Of a DNA stretch of 9,518 nucleotides, positions 1 through 5,861 are shown in pieces. This DNA is from Bacteroidales bacterium (GTDB lineage: Bacteria > Bacteroidota > Bacteroidia > Bacteroidales > UBA932). The notes beneath the pieces are model-generated. The model was not told the DNA's origin. It saw only the letters and a program-made list of their open reading frames with translations, and made no database searches. Numbering within the stretch: position 1 is the stretch's first letter; each line of letters begins with the position of its first letter. Position numbers and translations under genes: made by a program. The stretch is taken from the NCBI GenBank assembly GCA_017429885.1, contig JAFROA010000117.1, positions 1 through 9,518 of the forward strand, read 5' to 3'.

Positions 1-714
1 GACACCAACCTCCTCTGCCTCATATTCCATCCCGGTGGCCACGAACTTGACTTTGTCACCTTTTGAGATTGACCCGTTCAGGACTTTGAAATAGGCGATG
101 ATTCCCCGGAACTGGTTGAACACGGAGTCGAAGATAAGGGCCTGCAGAGGAGCCTCAGGATCGCCCTTGGGGGCAGGAATCTTCTCCACGATAGCGTCCA
201 GGAGCGGCGGGATGCCTTCTCCGGTGCGGGCAGAGACTTTGAATATCTCATCATGGTCACAACCCAGCAAATCGACTATCTGGTCGGAGACGACTTCGAC
301 TTGAGCGGATTCCATGTCAATCTTATTGAGGACCGGTATAATCTCCAGTCCGTGGTCCACGGCCAGATAGAGGTTGGAGATGGTCTGCGCCTGAATACCT
401 TGTGATGCGTCAACCACCAGGAGAGCCCCCTCGCACGACGCTATCGAACGGGAGACCTCATAAGAGAAGTCCACATGCCCGGGAGTGTCTATCAAGTTGA
501 GAATATATTTCTCCCCTTTGTAGACATATTCCATCTGTATGGCGTGACTCTTTATAGTGATGCCCTTCTCCTTCTCAAGATCCATATCATCAAGCACCTG
601 GGCCTCCATGTCACGGGTGGACAAGGTCTGTGTCAACTCAAGCAGACGGTCCGCCAAGGTGCTCTTGCCATGGTCGATATGGGCGATTATGCAGAAATTG
701 CGTATATGCTTCAT
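1..714 (-). CDS. lepA: Elongation factor 4 (LepA), N-terminal part, gene runs off the left edge
   Basis: This is the first 238 codons of a translational GTPase; the reading frame is open through base 1. LepA/EF4 binds ribosomes and promotes back-translocation or relieves stalled complexes, and acts in the cytoplasm at the membrane. All GTPase motifs are visible: G1 AHIDHGKS at residues 11-18, the switch I motif GITIKS at 51-56, DTPGH at 76-80 and NKID at 130-133, followed by the start of the beta-barrel domain II near residue 190. The stretch around residues 36-56 ([17 protein letters not shown]) is the LepA signature and separates it from EF-G and TypA. The ATG at 714 gives the usual LepA start [19 protein letters not shown]. 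About 40% of a typical ~600-residue protein is present. The gene is divergent from the ECF sigma gene. Nothing looks abnormal. Confidence 0.97.
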   Translation of the reverse strand, partial: MKHIRNFCIIAHIDHGKSTLADRLLELTQTLSTRDMEAQVLDDMDLEKEKGITIKSHAIQMEYVYKGEKYILNLIDTPGHVDFSYEVSRSIASCEGALLVVDASQGIQAQTISNLYLAVDHGLEIIPVLNKIDMESAQVEVVSDQIVDLLGCDHDEIFKVSARTGEGIPPLLDAIVEKIPAPKGDPEAPLQALIFDSVFNQFRGIIAYFKVLNGSISKGDKVKFVATGMEYEAEEVGV

Positions 715-715
715 A

Positions 716-747
716 ATTGCAAAAATAATCAAATTGTCGTACATTTG
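716..747 (+). promoter_or_regulatory. Probable promoter of the ECF sigma operon
   Basis: TACATTTG (740-747) is a perfect TAnnTTTG -7 element, with ATTG (716-719) as a -33 element 20 bases upstream. The expected start of transcription is near 753, which leaves a leader of about 20 bases before the ATG at 773. This resembles the housekeeping sigma promoter of Bacteroidota rather than an ECF-type autoregulated promoter, so the sigma gene may be expressed constitutively and controlled after translation. Confidence 0.55.
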
Positions 748-750
748 AAA
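720..750 (-). promoter_or_regulatory. Probable lepA promoter (Bacteroidota type)
   Basis: On the minus strand TATTTTTG (720-727) matches the Bacteroidota -7 consensus TAnnTTTG. It lies only 5 bases before the lepA ATG. A TTTC (747-750), one base off the -33 TTTG, lies 19 bases upstream of it. The -7 element is so close to the ATG that a transcript from here would have almost no leader, so another upstream start is possible. The element interleaves with the opposite-strand promoter at 716-747. Confidence 0.4.
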
Positions 751-772
751 GATAACGGGCTAGCGAAAAAGA

Positions 773-1315
773 ATGACGGACAAGGAAATACTGGACCTTT
801 ACAATTCAGGGCAGCGTGAACTCGCCTTCAAGGAGTTAGTGAACTCCTACAGCGAGAGGCTGTACTGGCATATCCGCCGTTTACTATGTTCCCATGAGGA
901 CACAGATGACCTGCTGCAGGATATTTTCGTGAAGATATGGTCCTCTCTCTCCACTTTCAGAGGTGAATCCCAGCTATATACCTGGCTCTACCGCATAGCC
1001 ACGAATGAGTCCTTGAATTTCCTCCAGAAGCAGAAGATCAGGGCCGCCCTGCAATTCGAGAGCATGACTTCAAAAATTGAGGAAAGAATCGATGAGGACA
1101 CGCTGTTGGATGGGGACCAATTGCAGAGAGATCTGATGAAAGCCATCCAACGACTTCCCTCCAAGCAAAGGACCGTCTTCATCATGAGATGGTTCGATGA
1201 TCTATCCTACGAAGACATTTCCGAGATACTTGGAACTTCGGTAGGTGCCCTTAAAGCTTCATACCATTTTGCCTCAGAGAAAATCAAGGCGGAACTGGAG
1301 AAAAATTTAAAATGA
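773..1315 (+). CDS. ECF (sigma-70 family) RNA polymerase sigma factor
   Basis: A 180-residue extracytoplasmic-function sigma factor, of normal length for the group. Region 2 spans about residues 16-88: the region 2.2 core-binding helix DDLLQDIFVKIW is at 45-56, and the -10-recognition part contains FRGESQLYTWLYRIATNESLN. A short linker of acidic residues (around 106-114, EERIDEDTLLDG) leads to region 4, about residues 124-177. There LPSKQRTVFIMRW is followed by the helix-turn-helix LSYEDISEILGTSVGALKA. It directs RNA polymerase to a specific regulon. Translation starts at the ATG at 773, preceded by an A-rich stretch rather than a Shine-Dalgarno. It is first in an operon with the membrane protein at 1356, which is a probable anti-sigma, and the secreted protein at 1774. 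The target regulon cannot be read from the sequence. Confidence 0.95.
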   Translation: MTDKEILDLYNSGQRELAFKELVNSYSERLYWHIRRLLCSHEDTDDLLQDIFVKIWSSLSTFRGESQLYTWLYRIATNESLNFLQKQKIRAALQFESMTSKIEERIDEDTLLDGDQLQRDLMKAIQRLPSKQRTVFIMRWFDDLSYEDISEILGTSVGALKASYHFASEKIKAELEKNLK

Positions 1316-1355
1316 TTTTAAACCTTATATTCAATACCTTGTCAAAGTATCGGAA

Positions 1356-1763
1356 ATGGAAATCGGAAATGACATATTCGAGAAGATAGGGAAACCGTCC
1401 ATGGGAGTCCCTGAGGGCTATTTTGACAGCCTCAAGTCCCGCTTGGAGTCAATTCCCTCCGCCAAGGTCTCCCATCCCGGAGTCTGGGCGGGGATGAGGC
1501 CATATCTGGCTCTCGCCGCTTCCTTCGCCGCCATCGTGCTGATCGGCAACGCCCTCCTCCGTGACACCGTGAAGAACCAATCTGCCGACCCGTTCTACAG
1601 TGAGGACTCTTATGCGGACATAATCTCTATCACCAATCCAGAGCTTCTCTACAATGAGTCCGAATTCGATATGGAGGAACTCTCGGATGAAGACATCATC
1701 AATTATCTGATTGAATCCGGAGTCAGGACAGAGCATCTCGCCTACGCCGGTGACCAGTATTAA
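1356..1763 (+). CDS. Single-pass membrane protein, putative anti-sigma factor (VPEGYF type)
   Basis: A 135-residue protein with a cytoplasmic N-terminal part carrying VPEGYFDSL at residues 18-26, one transmembrane segment at about 49-68 (PYLALAASFAAIVLIGNALL), and a strongly acidic C-terminal part ending in a motif ELSDEDIINYLIESG (108-122). Proteins with this VPEGYF motif and the acidic tail recur directly downstream of ECF sigma genes in Bacteroidota. That position, and the topology, suggest an anti-sigma or sigma-regulating role. No zinc-binding ZAS motif (HxxxCxxC) is present, so it is not a classical zinc anti-sigma factor. It starts 40 bases after the sigma stop and ends 10 bases before the next start, consistent with co-transcription. 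The function is inferred from context, not proven by the sequence. Confidence 0.75.
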   Translation: MEIGNDIFEKIGKPSMGVPEGYFDSLKSRLESIPSAKVSHPGVWAGMRPYLALAASFAAIVLIGNALLRDTVKNQSADPFYSEDSYADIISITNPELLYNESEFDMEELSDEDIINYLIESGVRTEHLAYAGDQY

Positions 1764-1773
1764 TCATAAAGCT

Positions 1774-2253
1774 ATGAAAAAAAGCATGAGAATAATGATA
1801 ATCACTTTCTTGACCCTGGCATTCACATGGAGCGCCTCCGGGCAGGAAAGGGCCAAGAAGAATGACTGGCAGGACAGGATCAAGGCTGAGAAAATCGCTT
1901 ACCTGACCGACAAGATGGATCTCTCTTCCGCCGAGGCGGAGAAGTTCTGGCCAGTATACAACAGGGCTGAGGCTGAGACCAAGGCTTGCTGGAAGCTGGT
2001 GATGGAGGCCTACAAGGCTCTCGAGGCAAGCATCGACTCCGGGGATGACGACAAGGAGATCAGCGCCCTTCTGGACAAGTATCTTGATGCCCGCGAGAAA
2101 GGAGAAGGGATTGAGCGCAAGTACACTACAGAATACAGGAAGATCCTCTCCAACGACAAGATAGCCAGGCTATATATCGCAGAGGAGGATTTCCGTAGAC
2201 AGCAAATTCACAGACTCAATAGAAACGATAACAGCAAAAACGACAAAAAGTGA
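1774..2253 (+). CDS. Secreted helical protein, Spy/CpxP- or CnrX-like periplasmic sensor candidate
   Basis: The protein is 159 residues. It begins with a signal peptide (MKKSMRIMIITFLTLAFTWS, probable cleavage after ASG at 21-23) and is otherwise charged and almost entirely helical. The segment KIAYLTDKMDLSSAEAEKFW at 40-59, and the later one with KIARLYIAEEDFRRQQIHRL at 129-148, match the pattern of Bacteroidota periplasmic proteins related to Spy/CpxP/CnrX (helical hairpins that bind unfolded protein or metal). A longer frame opens at 1711 inside the upstream gene, but the ATG at 1774 puts the signal peptide at the N-terminus and follows the previous stop by 10 bases, so I use it. It is the last gene of the operon and ends 34 bases before the terminator. 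A role as periplasmic sensor of the sigma/anti-sigma pair is an inference from gene order. Confidence 0.75.
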   Translation: MKKSMRIMIITFLTLAFTWSASGQERAKKNDWQDRIKAEKIAYLTDKMDLSSAEAEKFWPVYNRAEAETKACWKLVMEAYKALEASIDSGDDDKEISALLDKYLDAREKGEGIERKYTTEYRKILSNDKIARLYIAEEDFRRQQIHRLNRNDNSKNDKK

Positions 2254-2287
2254 CAGTTCACACTAAAACTAGTAGTCTGTCGATGAG

Positions 2288-2315
2288 AAAGCGTGCCGTG
2301 AGGTACGCTTTTTTT
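2288..2315 (+). terminator. Rho-independent terminator of the sigma operon
   Basis: A hairpin with 10-bp arms AAAGCGTGCC (2288-2297) and GGTACGCTTT (2302-2311), containing one G-T pair, with a GTGA loop (2298-2301). It is followed directly by a T-run. It sits 34 bases after the stop at 2253 and cleanly separates the sigma operon from the next gene. Confidence 0.88.
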
Positions 2316-2317
2316 AT

Positions 2318-2352
2318 TATATTTGGGAAAGTTTTGTCCCATCCATTATTTG
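2318..2352 (+). promoter_or_regulatory. Candidate promoter elements ahead of the GH109-like gene
   Basis: TATATTTG (2318-2325) fits TAnnTTTG exactly but has no good -33 partner and overlaps the end of the terminator T-run. A second option uses TTTG (2322-2325) as the -33 box and the imperfect ATTATTTG (2345-2352) as the -7, spaced by 19 bases and about 20 bases ahead of the start codon. I cannot decide between them. Confidence 0.35.
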
Positions 2353-2371
2353 TCCATTAAAATAATTGACA

Positions 2372-3727
2372 ATGAGAAAGTTTTTATTCGCGGCATTTGT
2401 CTGCATGCTGGCCCTGGCCTCTTGCGGGAAGAAGGTTCCCGCCTCTGTGCCGGCTGAGATCAAAAACGGCATAATCGAGCTTAAGGCTCCCGCCCGCGCG
2501 CCTGGTCAGGAGAGCGCCCTCGGCTTGAAATGCGATCCTATTGAGACTGTCCGTATCGCCTTCGTCGGCGTTGGCGGAAGAGGAGCCTCCGCTGTCAGCA
2601 GGTACACACACATTGACGGCGTGAAGATCATGGCCTTCTGCGACCTGAAGCAGGAGAGGGTGGATCTGTGCAACGACATCCTTAAGAAAGCAGGTTTGCC
2701 GGAGGCTGACACCTATGTCGGTCCGGAAGCATATAAGGAGCTATGCGACAGGGACGACATAGACCTGGTTTACATCGCCACAGACTGGGTGGTACATGTA
2801 CCGATATCCCTTTATGCTCTTGAGCATGGCCATCACGTGGCCTGCGAGGTCCCTATGATGATGACAATCGATGACTGCTGGAAGCTAGTTGACGCTTGCG
2901 AGAGGACACGCAAGCATTGCATGATGCTCGAGAACTGCTGCTACGATTTCTTCGAGATGTCAGCCCTGAACATGGCCCAGCAAGGACTCTTCGGAGAGGT
3001 TTATCATGTGGAAGGCGCTTATATCCACTTCCTTTCCGAAGGTTGGGACAGGAGCGAGACATGGCGTGTGGATTACAACATCGAGAACAGGGGTGACAAC
3101 TATCCCACTCACGGACTCGGACCCATCGCCCAGGTGCTGAACATCCACAGGGGCGACAAGATGGATTACCTTGTGGCCATGGACACTCCTTCCTACAACG
3201 GCAAGGTGGCAGCCAAGAAATTCAGGGATAAGGATTACTGCAAGGACGGAGACCACACCATCAGCCTCATCCAGACCGAGAAGAAGAAACTCATCGAGGT
3301 TCAGCACAATGTTTACGCCTATCGTCCTTACTCAAGGATGTACCAACTCACCGGGACTGAAGGATTCGCCAACAAATATCCCACCGAGGGAATCTCTGTT
3401 AAGGGAATCAACGGCCATACCTATGTCCCCCAAGAGGTTATGGACTCCCTGCTGACAGCTTACAGGCCCGAGTTCGCGAAGGCCATCGAGGAACAGGCGA
3501 AGTCAGTTGGCGGCCACGGCGGAATGGACTTCATCATGGACTACAGGCTAATCTACTGCCTGCGTCACGGACTCCCGCTCGACGAGGACGTTTATGACGC
3601 CGCCGAGTGGTCAGCCGTCCAGGAGTTGAGCCGTATATCATTGGAGAACAATTCCATGCCGGTACGTTTCCCGGACTTCACCAGAGGAGACTGGAACAAG
3701 GTGGACGGATTCCACTACGCCATGTAA
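2372..3727 (+). CDS. Gfo/Idh/MocA-fold lipoprotein, GH109-like (alpha-N-acetylgalactosaminidase family)
   Basis: A 451-residue lipoprotein: the signal peptide ends in the lipobox LASC with the lipidated Cys at 18. An N-terminal NAD-binding Rossmann domain follows, with GVGGRG at 66-71 and a CEVPM motif at 158-162, where many family members have EKP. The C-terminal domain has the GH109-type signatures ENCCYDFFE (187-195), GAYIHFL, and YPTHGLGP with His247 (244-251), followed by NIHRGDKMDYLVAMDT. GH109 enzymes cleave N-acetylgalactosaminides with tightly bound NAD(H). The His in YPTHGLGP corresponds to the conserved His of that family. The usual HDL after GAYI is HFL here, so substrate is uncertain; a plain sugar oxidoreductase is the alternative. 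The ATG at 2372 is preferred over the TTG two codons upstream because it gives a standard lipoprotein signal (MRKFLF). The YfcC-type transporter follows after 9 bases, so the two are probably one operon. Confidence 0.85.
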   Translation: MRKFLFAAFVCMLALASCGKKVPASVPAEIKNGIIELKAPARAPGQESALGLKCDPIETVRIAFVGVGGRGASAVSRYTHIDGVKIMAFCDLKQERVDLCNDILKKAGLPEADTYVGPEAYKELCDRDDIDLVYIATDWVVHVPISLYALEHGHHVACEVPMMMTIDDCWKLVDACERTRKHCMMLENCCYDFFEMSALNMAQQGLFGEVYHVEGAYIHFLSEGWDRSETWRVDYNIENRGDNYPTHGLGPIAQVLNIHRGDKMDYLVAMDTPSYNGKVAAKKFRDKDYCKDGDHTISLIQTEKKKLIEVQHNVYAYRPYSRMYQLTGTEGFANKYPTEGISVKGINGHTYVPQEVMDSLLTAYRPEFAKAIEEQAKSVGGHGGMDFIMDYRLIYCLRHGLPLDEDVYDAAEWSAVQELSRISLENNSMPVRFPDFTRGDWNKVDGFHYAM

Positions 3728-3736
3728 GCCTTCAGG

Positions 3737-5059
3737 ATGCGAAAACTGAAGGCTCCAAACACCTATGTCATCATCGCGGCCATCATCTTGTTGTGCGCGG
3801 TGATGACATGGTTTATACCAGGAGGGCAATATGTCAAGTCTGATGACGGCACGATCTCTTACGAGGCCGTGGATTCCGTCCCTCAGACATGGCAGGTGTT
3901 CACCGCCATTTATCATGGCTTTGTGAAACAAGCCGGGATCATCATTTTTATCCTCGTGGTAGGCGGCGCGTTCTGGCTGCTGAACGCCACCGGAGCGATT
4001 GAGGCAGGTATCAAGCGTCTCATCACCAAGATCGGGAATAAAGACAAGATAGTACTCGCCTCGCTCACTGTGCTTTTCTCCCTTGCGGGCGCCGTTTTCG
4101 GAATGAGCGAGGAGACAATCCCTTTCGTAGGGATTGTGGTACCCTTGGCTGTGTCAATGGGATATGACGCTTTCATGGGAATGCTGGTGGTCTACGTGGC
4201 ATCCAACATAGGCTTCTCCAGCGCCTTCCTTAACCCTTTCACAGTCGGAATAGCCCAAGGGATGGCGGATTTGCCACTATTCTCAGGAATGGGGTACCGC
4301 CTTTTATGCTGGGGCATATTGACTGCCCTCCTCGTGGCCTTTGTGGTAATATATGCCCATAAAGTAAGGAAAGCTCCCACCGCTGCGGAAACAATTGATA
4401 CTGAGCCTCTCACTAAAAGGCAAACTTGGACTTTGGTCACTCTCGCCCTTACAGTGGTCACCTTGATTATCGGGGTTACCCGATTCGAATGGTATATGCC
4501 TGAGATCACCGGGCTATTCCTCGCCATGGGGATTATCTGCGGTATAATCGCCGGTTTCTCATCAGAAAGGATAATCAAGGAACTGATGGCCGGAGCGAAG
4601 GACATCCTTTCCGCGGCGCTCGTGGTGGGTTTCGCGTCTGGGATAATAGTCATATTGCAGGACGGAAAGATAGTTGACAGTATCCTGCACTCGATGCAGG
4701 AAGGTCTAGATGGAAGCGGAAAGGCAGGTTCCCTGACCGCAATGTATGGAATTCAAGCCCTGATCAATCTCATAATCCCCAGCGCAACCGCGAAGGCGGC
4801 CATCACTATACCGATCATGGCTCCATTTTCCGATATGGTCGGGGTATCCAGACAGGCCATGGTCCTCGCTTTCCAATTCGGCGATGGATTCACGAACATG
4901 ATCACTCCCACATCAGGTGTGCTAGTCGCGGCCCTCGCCATGGCGAGAATCCCTTATTCGAAATGGGTTAAATGGATATGGAAAATGGTGCTGGTACTGC
5001 TTGTCCTGGGCCTTCTCCTGCTCCTGCCTACGGTTTTCTTAGCCCCCTCCGGCTTCTGA
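3737..5059 (+). CDS. YfcC/DcuC-type (ion transporter superfamily) inner-membrane transporter
   Basis: A 440-residue, very hydrophobic protein with about 10-12 membrane segments, slightly shorter than E. coli YfcC (about 500). It opens with the motif typical of the family, NTYVIIAAIILLCAVMTWFIPGGQY (8-32, broken by the W-F-I-P-G-G turn). Further family features are MSEETIPF at 123-130, a re-entrant-like NPFTVG at 166-171 in the first half, and SATAKA plus TPTSG in the second half, as expected for an inverted-repeat fold. A basic hydrophilic loop lies at about 207-229. Members of this superfamily carry dicarboxylates, amino acids or short peptides by ion coupling; the substrate of this one is not readable. 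The ATG at 3737 is 9 bases after the GH109-like gene, with no terminator between, so the pair is likely co-expressed. The gene ends 6 bases from the convergent ABC gene. Confidence 0.88.
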   Translation: MRKLKAPNTYVIIAAIILLCAVMTWFIPGGQYVKSDDGTISYEAVDSVPQTWQVFTAIYHGFVKQAGIIIFILVVGGAFWLLNATGAIEAGIKRLITKIGNKDKIVLASLTVLFSLAGAVFGMSEETIPFVGIVVPLAVSMGYDAFMGMLVVYVASNIGFSSAFLNPFTVGIAQGMADLPLFSGMGYRLLCWGILTALLVAFVVIYAHKVRKAPTAAETIDTEPLTKRQTWTLVTLALTVVTLIIGVTRFEWYMPEITGLFLAMGIICGIIAGFSSERIIKELMAGAKDILSAALVVGFASGIIVILQDGKIVDSILHSMQEGLDGSGKAGSLTAMYGIQALINLIIPSATAKAAITIPIMAPFSDMVGVSRQAMVLAFQFGDGFTNMITPTSGVLVAALAMARIPYSKWVKWIWKMVLVLLVLGLLLLLPTVFLAPSGF

Positions 5060-5065
5060 GAAATA

Positions 5066-5725
5066 CTATTCTTCCACGAAAAGTCCGTCCCTCATGAACA
5101 GGGACCTGTCGCACATCGCCGCCAATTCCGGATCGTGTGTGACAATCACTATTGTCTGGCCGTGACGTTCCCTTAAGTCGAAGAAAAGCTGATGGATCTC
5201 AGCCTTTGTCTTTGAGTCGAGATTGCCGGAAGGCTCGTCAGCGAAAAGGATGGCGGGTTCGTTGACAAGGGCTCTGGCGATAGCCACCCTCTGTTGCTCA
5301 CCTCCGGAGAGCTCAGAAGGCTTGTGATCCATGCGCTCTCCAAGACCCATCTCGTTCAGAAGCCTGGTGGCGGCCTCCTTCGCGTCACGGTCGGAACGCC
5401 CGGCTATAAAAGCCGGAATCATGACATTCTCAAGTGCGTTGAACTCTGGGAGAAGATGATGAAACTGGAATACGAAACCTATCCTGCGGTTCCTGAAAGC
5501 GGAAAGATCCTTGCCTCCGAGATGCAGGACATCGGTGCCGTCAATCTCAAGAGAACCGGCATCCGGAGTGGATAGAGTGCCGAGAATCTGCAACAAGGTG
5601 GACTTCCCTGCCCCTGACGCTCCCATGATCGAGACAACCTCAGACTTCCCCACCTGGAAGTCAATTCCTTTCAAGACCTTAAGTGTCCCGAAACTCTTCT
5701 CTATTCCTTTTGCTTCTATGATCAT
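5066..5725 (-). CDS. lolD: ABC transporter ATP-binding protein, LolD/MacB type
   Basis: A 219-residue nucleotide-binding subunit complete with every ABC motif: Walker [10 protein letters not shown] at 35-43, Q-loop Gln87 in [11 protein letters not shown], signature [15 protein letters not shown] from 139, Walker B ILFADE at 159-164, D-loop GNLD at 167-170 and switch His197 in VTHD. The [19 protein letters not shown] stretch is characteristic of LolD-type ATPases, which release lipoproteins from the inner membrane. MacB-type exporters are the alternative. No permease gene is in the window. In Bacteroidota lolD is often separated from lolCE, so the lone position is not odd. The start at 5725 ([13 protein letters not shown]) is the natural N-terminus. 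A -7-like element sits 4 bases before this ATG. Confidence 0.9.
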   Translation of the reverse strand: MIIEAKGIEKSFGTLKVLKGIDFQVGKSEVVSIMGASGAGKSTLLQILGTLSTPDAGSLEIDGTDVLHLGGKDLSAFRNRRIGFVFQFHHLLPEFNALENVMIPAFIAGRSDRDAKEAATRLLNEMGLGERMDHKPSELSGGEQQRVAIARALVNEPAILFADEPSGNLDSKTKAEIHQLFFDLRERHGQTIVIVTHDPELAAMCDRSLFMRDGLFVEE

Positions 5726-5729
5726 GTCT

Positions 5730-5737
5730 CAAAGATA
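5730..5737 (-). promoter_or_regulatory. Candidate -7 element for the LolD-type gene
   Basis: On the minus strand TATCTTTG matches TAnnTTTG. It ends 4 bases before the start codon at 5725. No clear TTTG -33 box is found at 19-21 bases; the T-rich TTTTTTC upstream is the nearest. Used as a promoter it would give a leaderless or near-leaderless mRNA. Confidence 0.4.
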
Positions 5738-5744
5738 CTTCTTT

Positions 5745-5776
5745 TTTGGGATTTTCCGAAAAAAGGAATACCTTTG
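5745..5776 (+). promoter_or_regulatory. Promoter of tRNA-Pro
   Basis: TTTG (5745-5748) and TACCTTTG (5769-5776) form a -33/-7 pair with a 20-base spacer, a textbook Bacteroidota housekeeping promoter. The expected start, about 5-7 bases after the -7 box, lies at or just before the tRNA 5' end at 5787, so little or no 5' leader has to be removed. Confidence 0.75.
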
Positions 5777-5786
5777 CAGTCCTAAT

Positions 5787-5860
5787 CGGGGTGTGGCGCA
5801 GTTGGCTAGCGCATCTGCTTTGGGAGCAGAGGGTCCCGTGTTCGAGTCACGGTACCCCGA
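5787..5860 (+). tRNA. tRNA-Pro (anticodon UGG)
   Basis: A 74-base cloverleaf. The acceptor CGGGGTG (5787-5793) pairs with TACCCCG (5853-5859), including one G-T pair. The D arm has GCGC arms, and the anticodon arm is TCTGC / TTTGGGA / GCAGA, with TGG at the 34-36 positions and G at 37. The variable region is short, and the T arm is CCGTG / TTCGAGT / CACGG. The discriminator is A5860. CCA is not encoded (CTT follows). The neighbouring minus-strand GH2 gene ends one base downstream. Confidence 0.97.
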
Positions 5861-5861
5861 C

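Noticed and set aside
475..819. 114-residue + strand frame across the lepA start
   Set aside because: It is antisense to lepA over most of its length, and lepA shows every GTPase motif in its own frame.
1449..1736. 95-residue minus-strand frame
   Set aside because: Antisense to the membrane protein at 1356, whose TM segment and VPEGYF motif support the + frame. No start signal or family features.
1711..1773. Longer start for the secreted helical protein, adding 21 residues
   Set aside because: The added residues overlap the upstream gene and would bury the signal peptide; the ATG at 1774 exposes it.
2366..2371. TTG start for the GH109-like protein
   Set aside because: Adds only two residues before a canonical MRKFLF lipoprotein signal; ATG at 2372 is simpler.
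4192..4653. 153-residue minus-strand frame inside the transporter gene
   Set aside because: Its apparent length follows from the coding bias of the transporter on the opposite strand; no recognisable motif.
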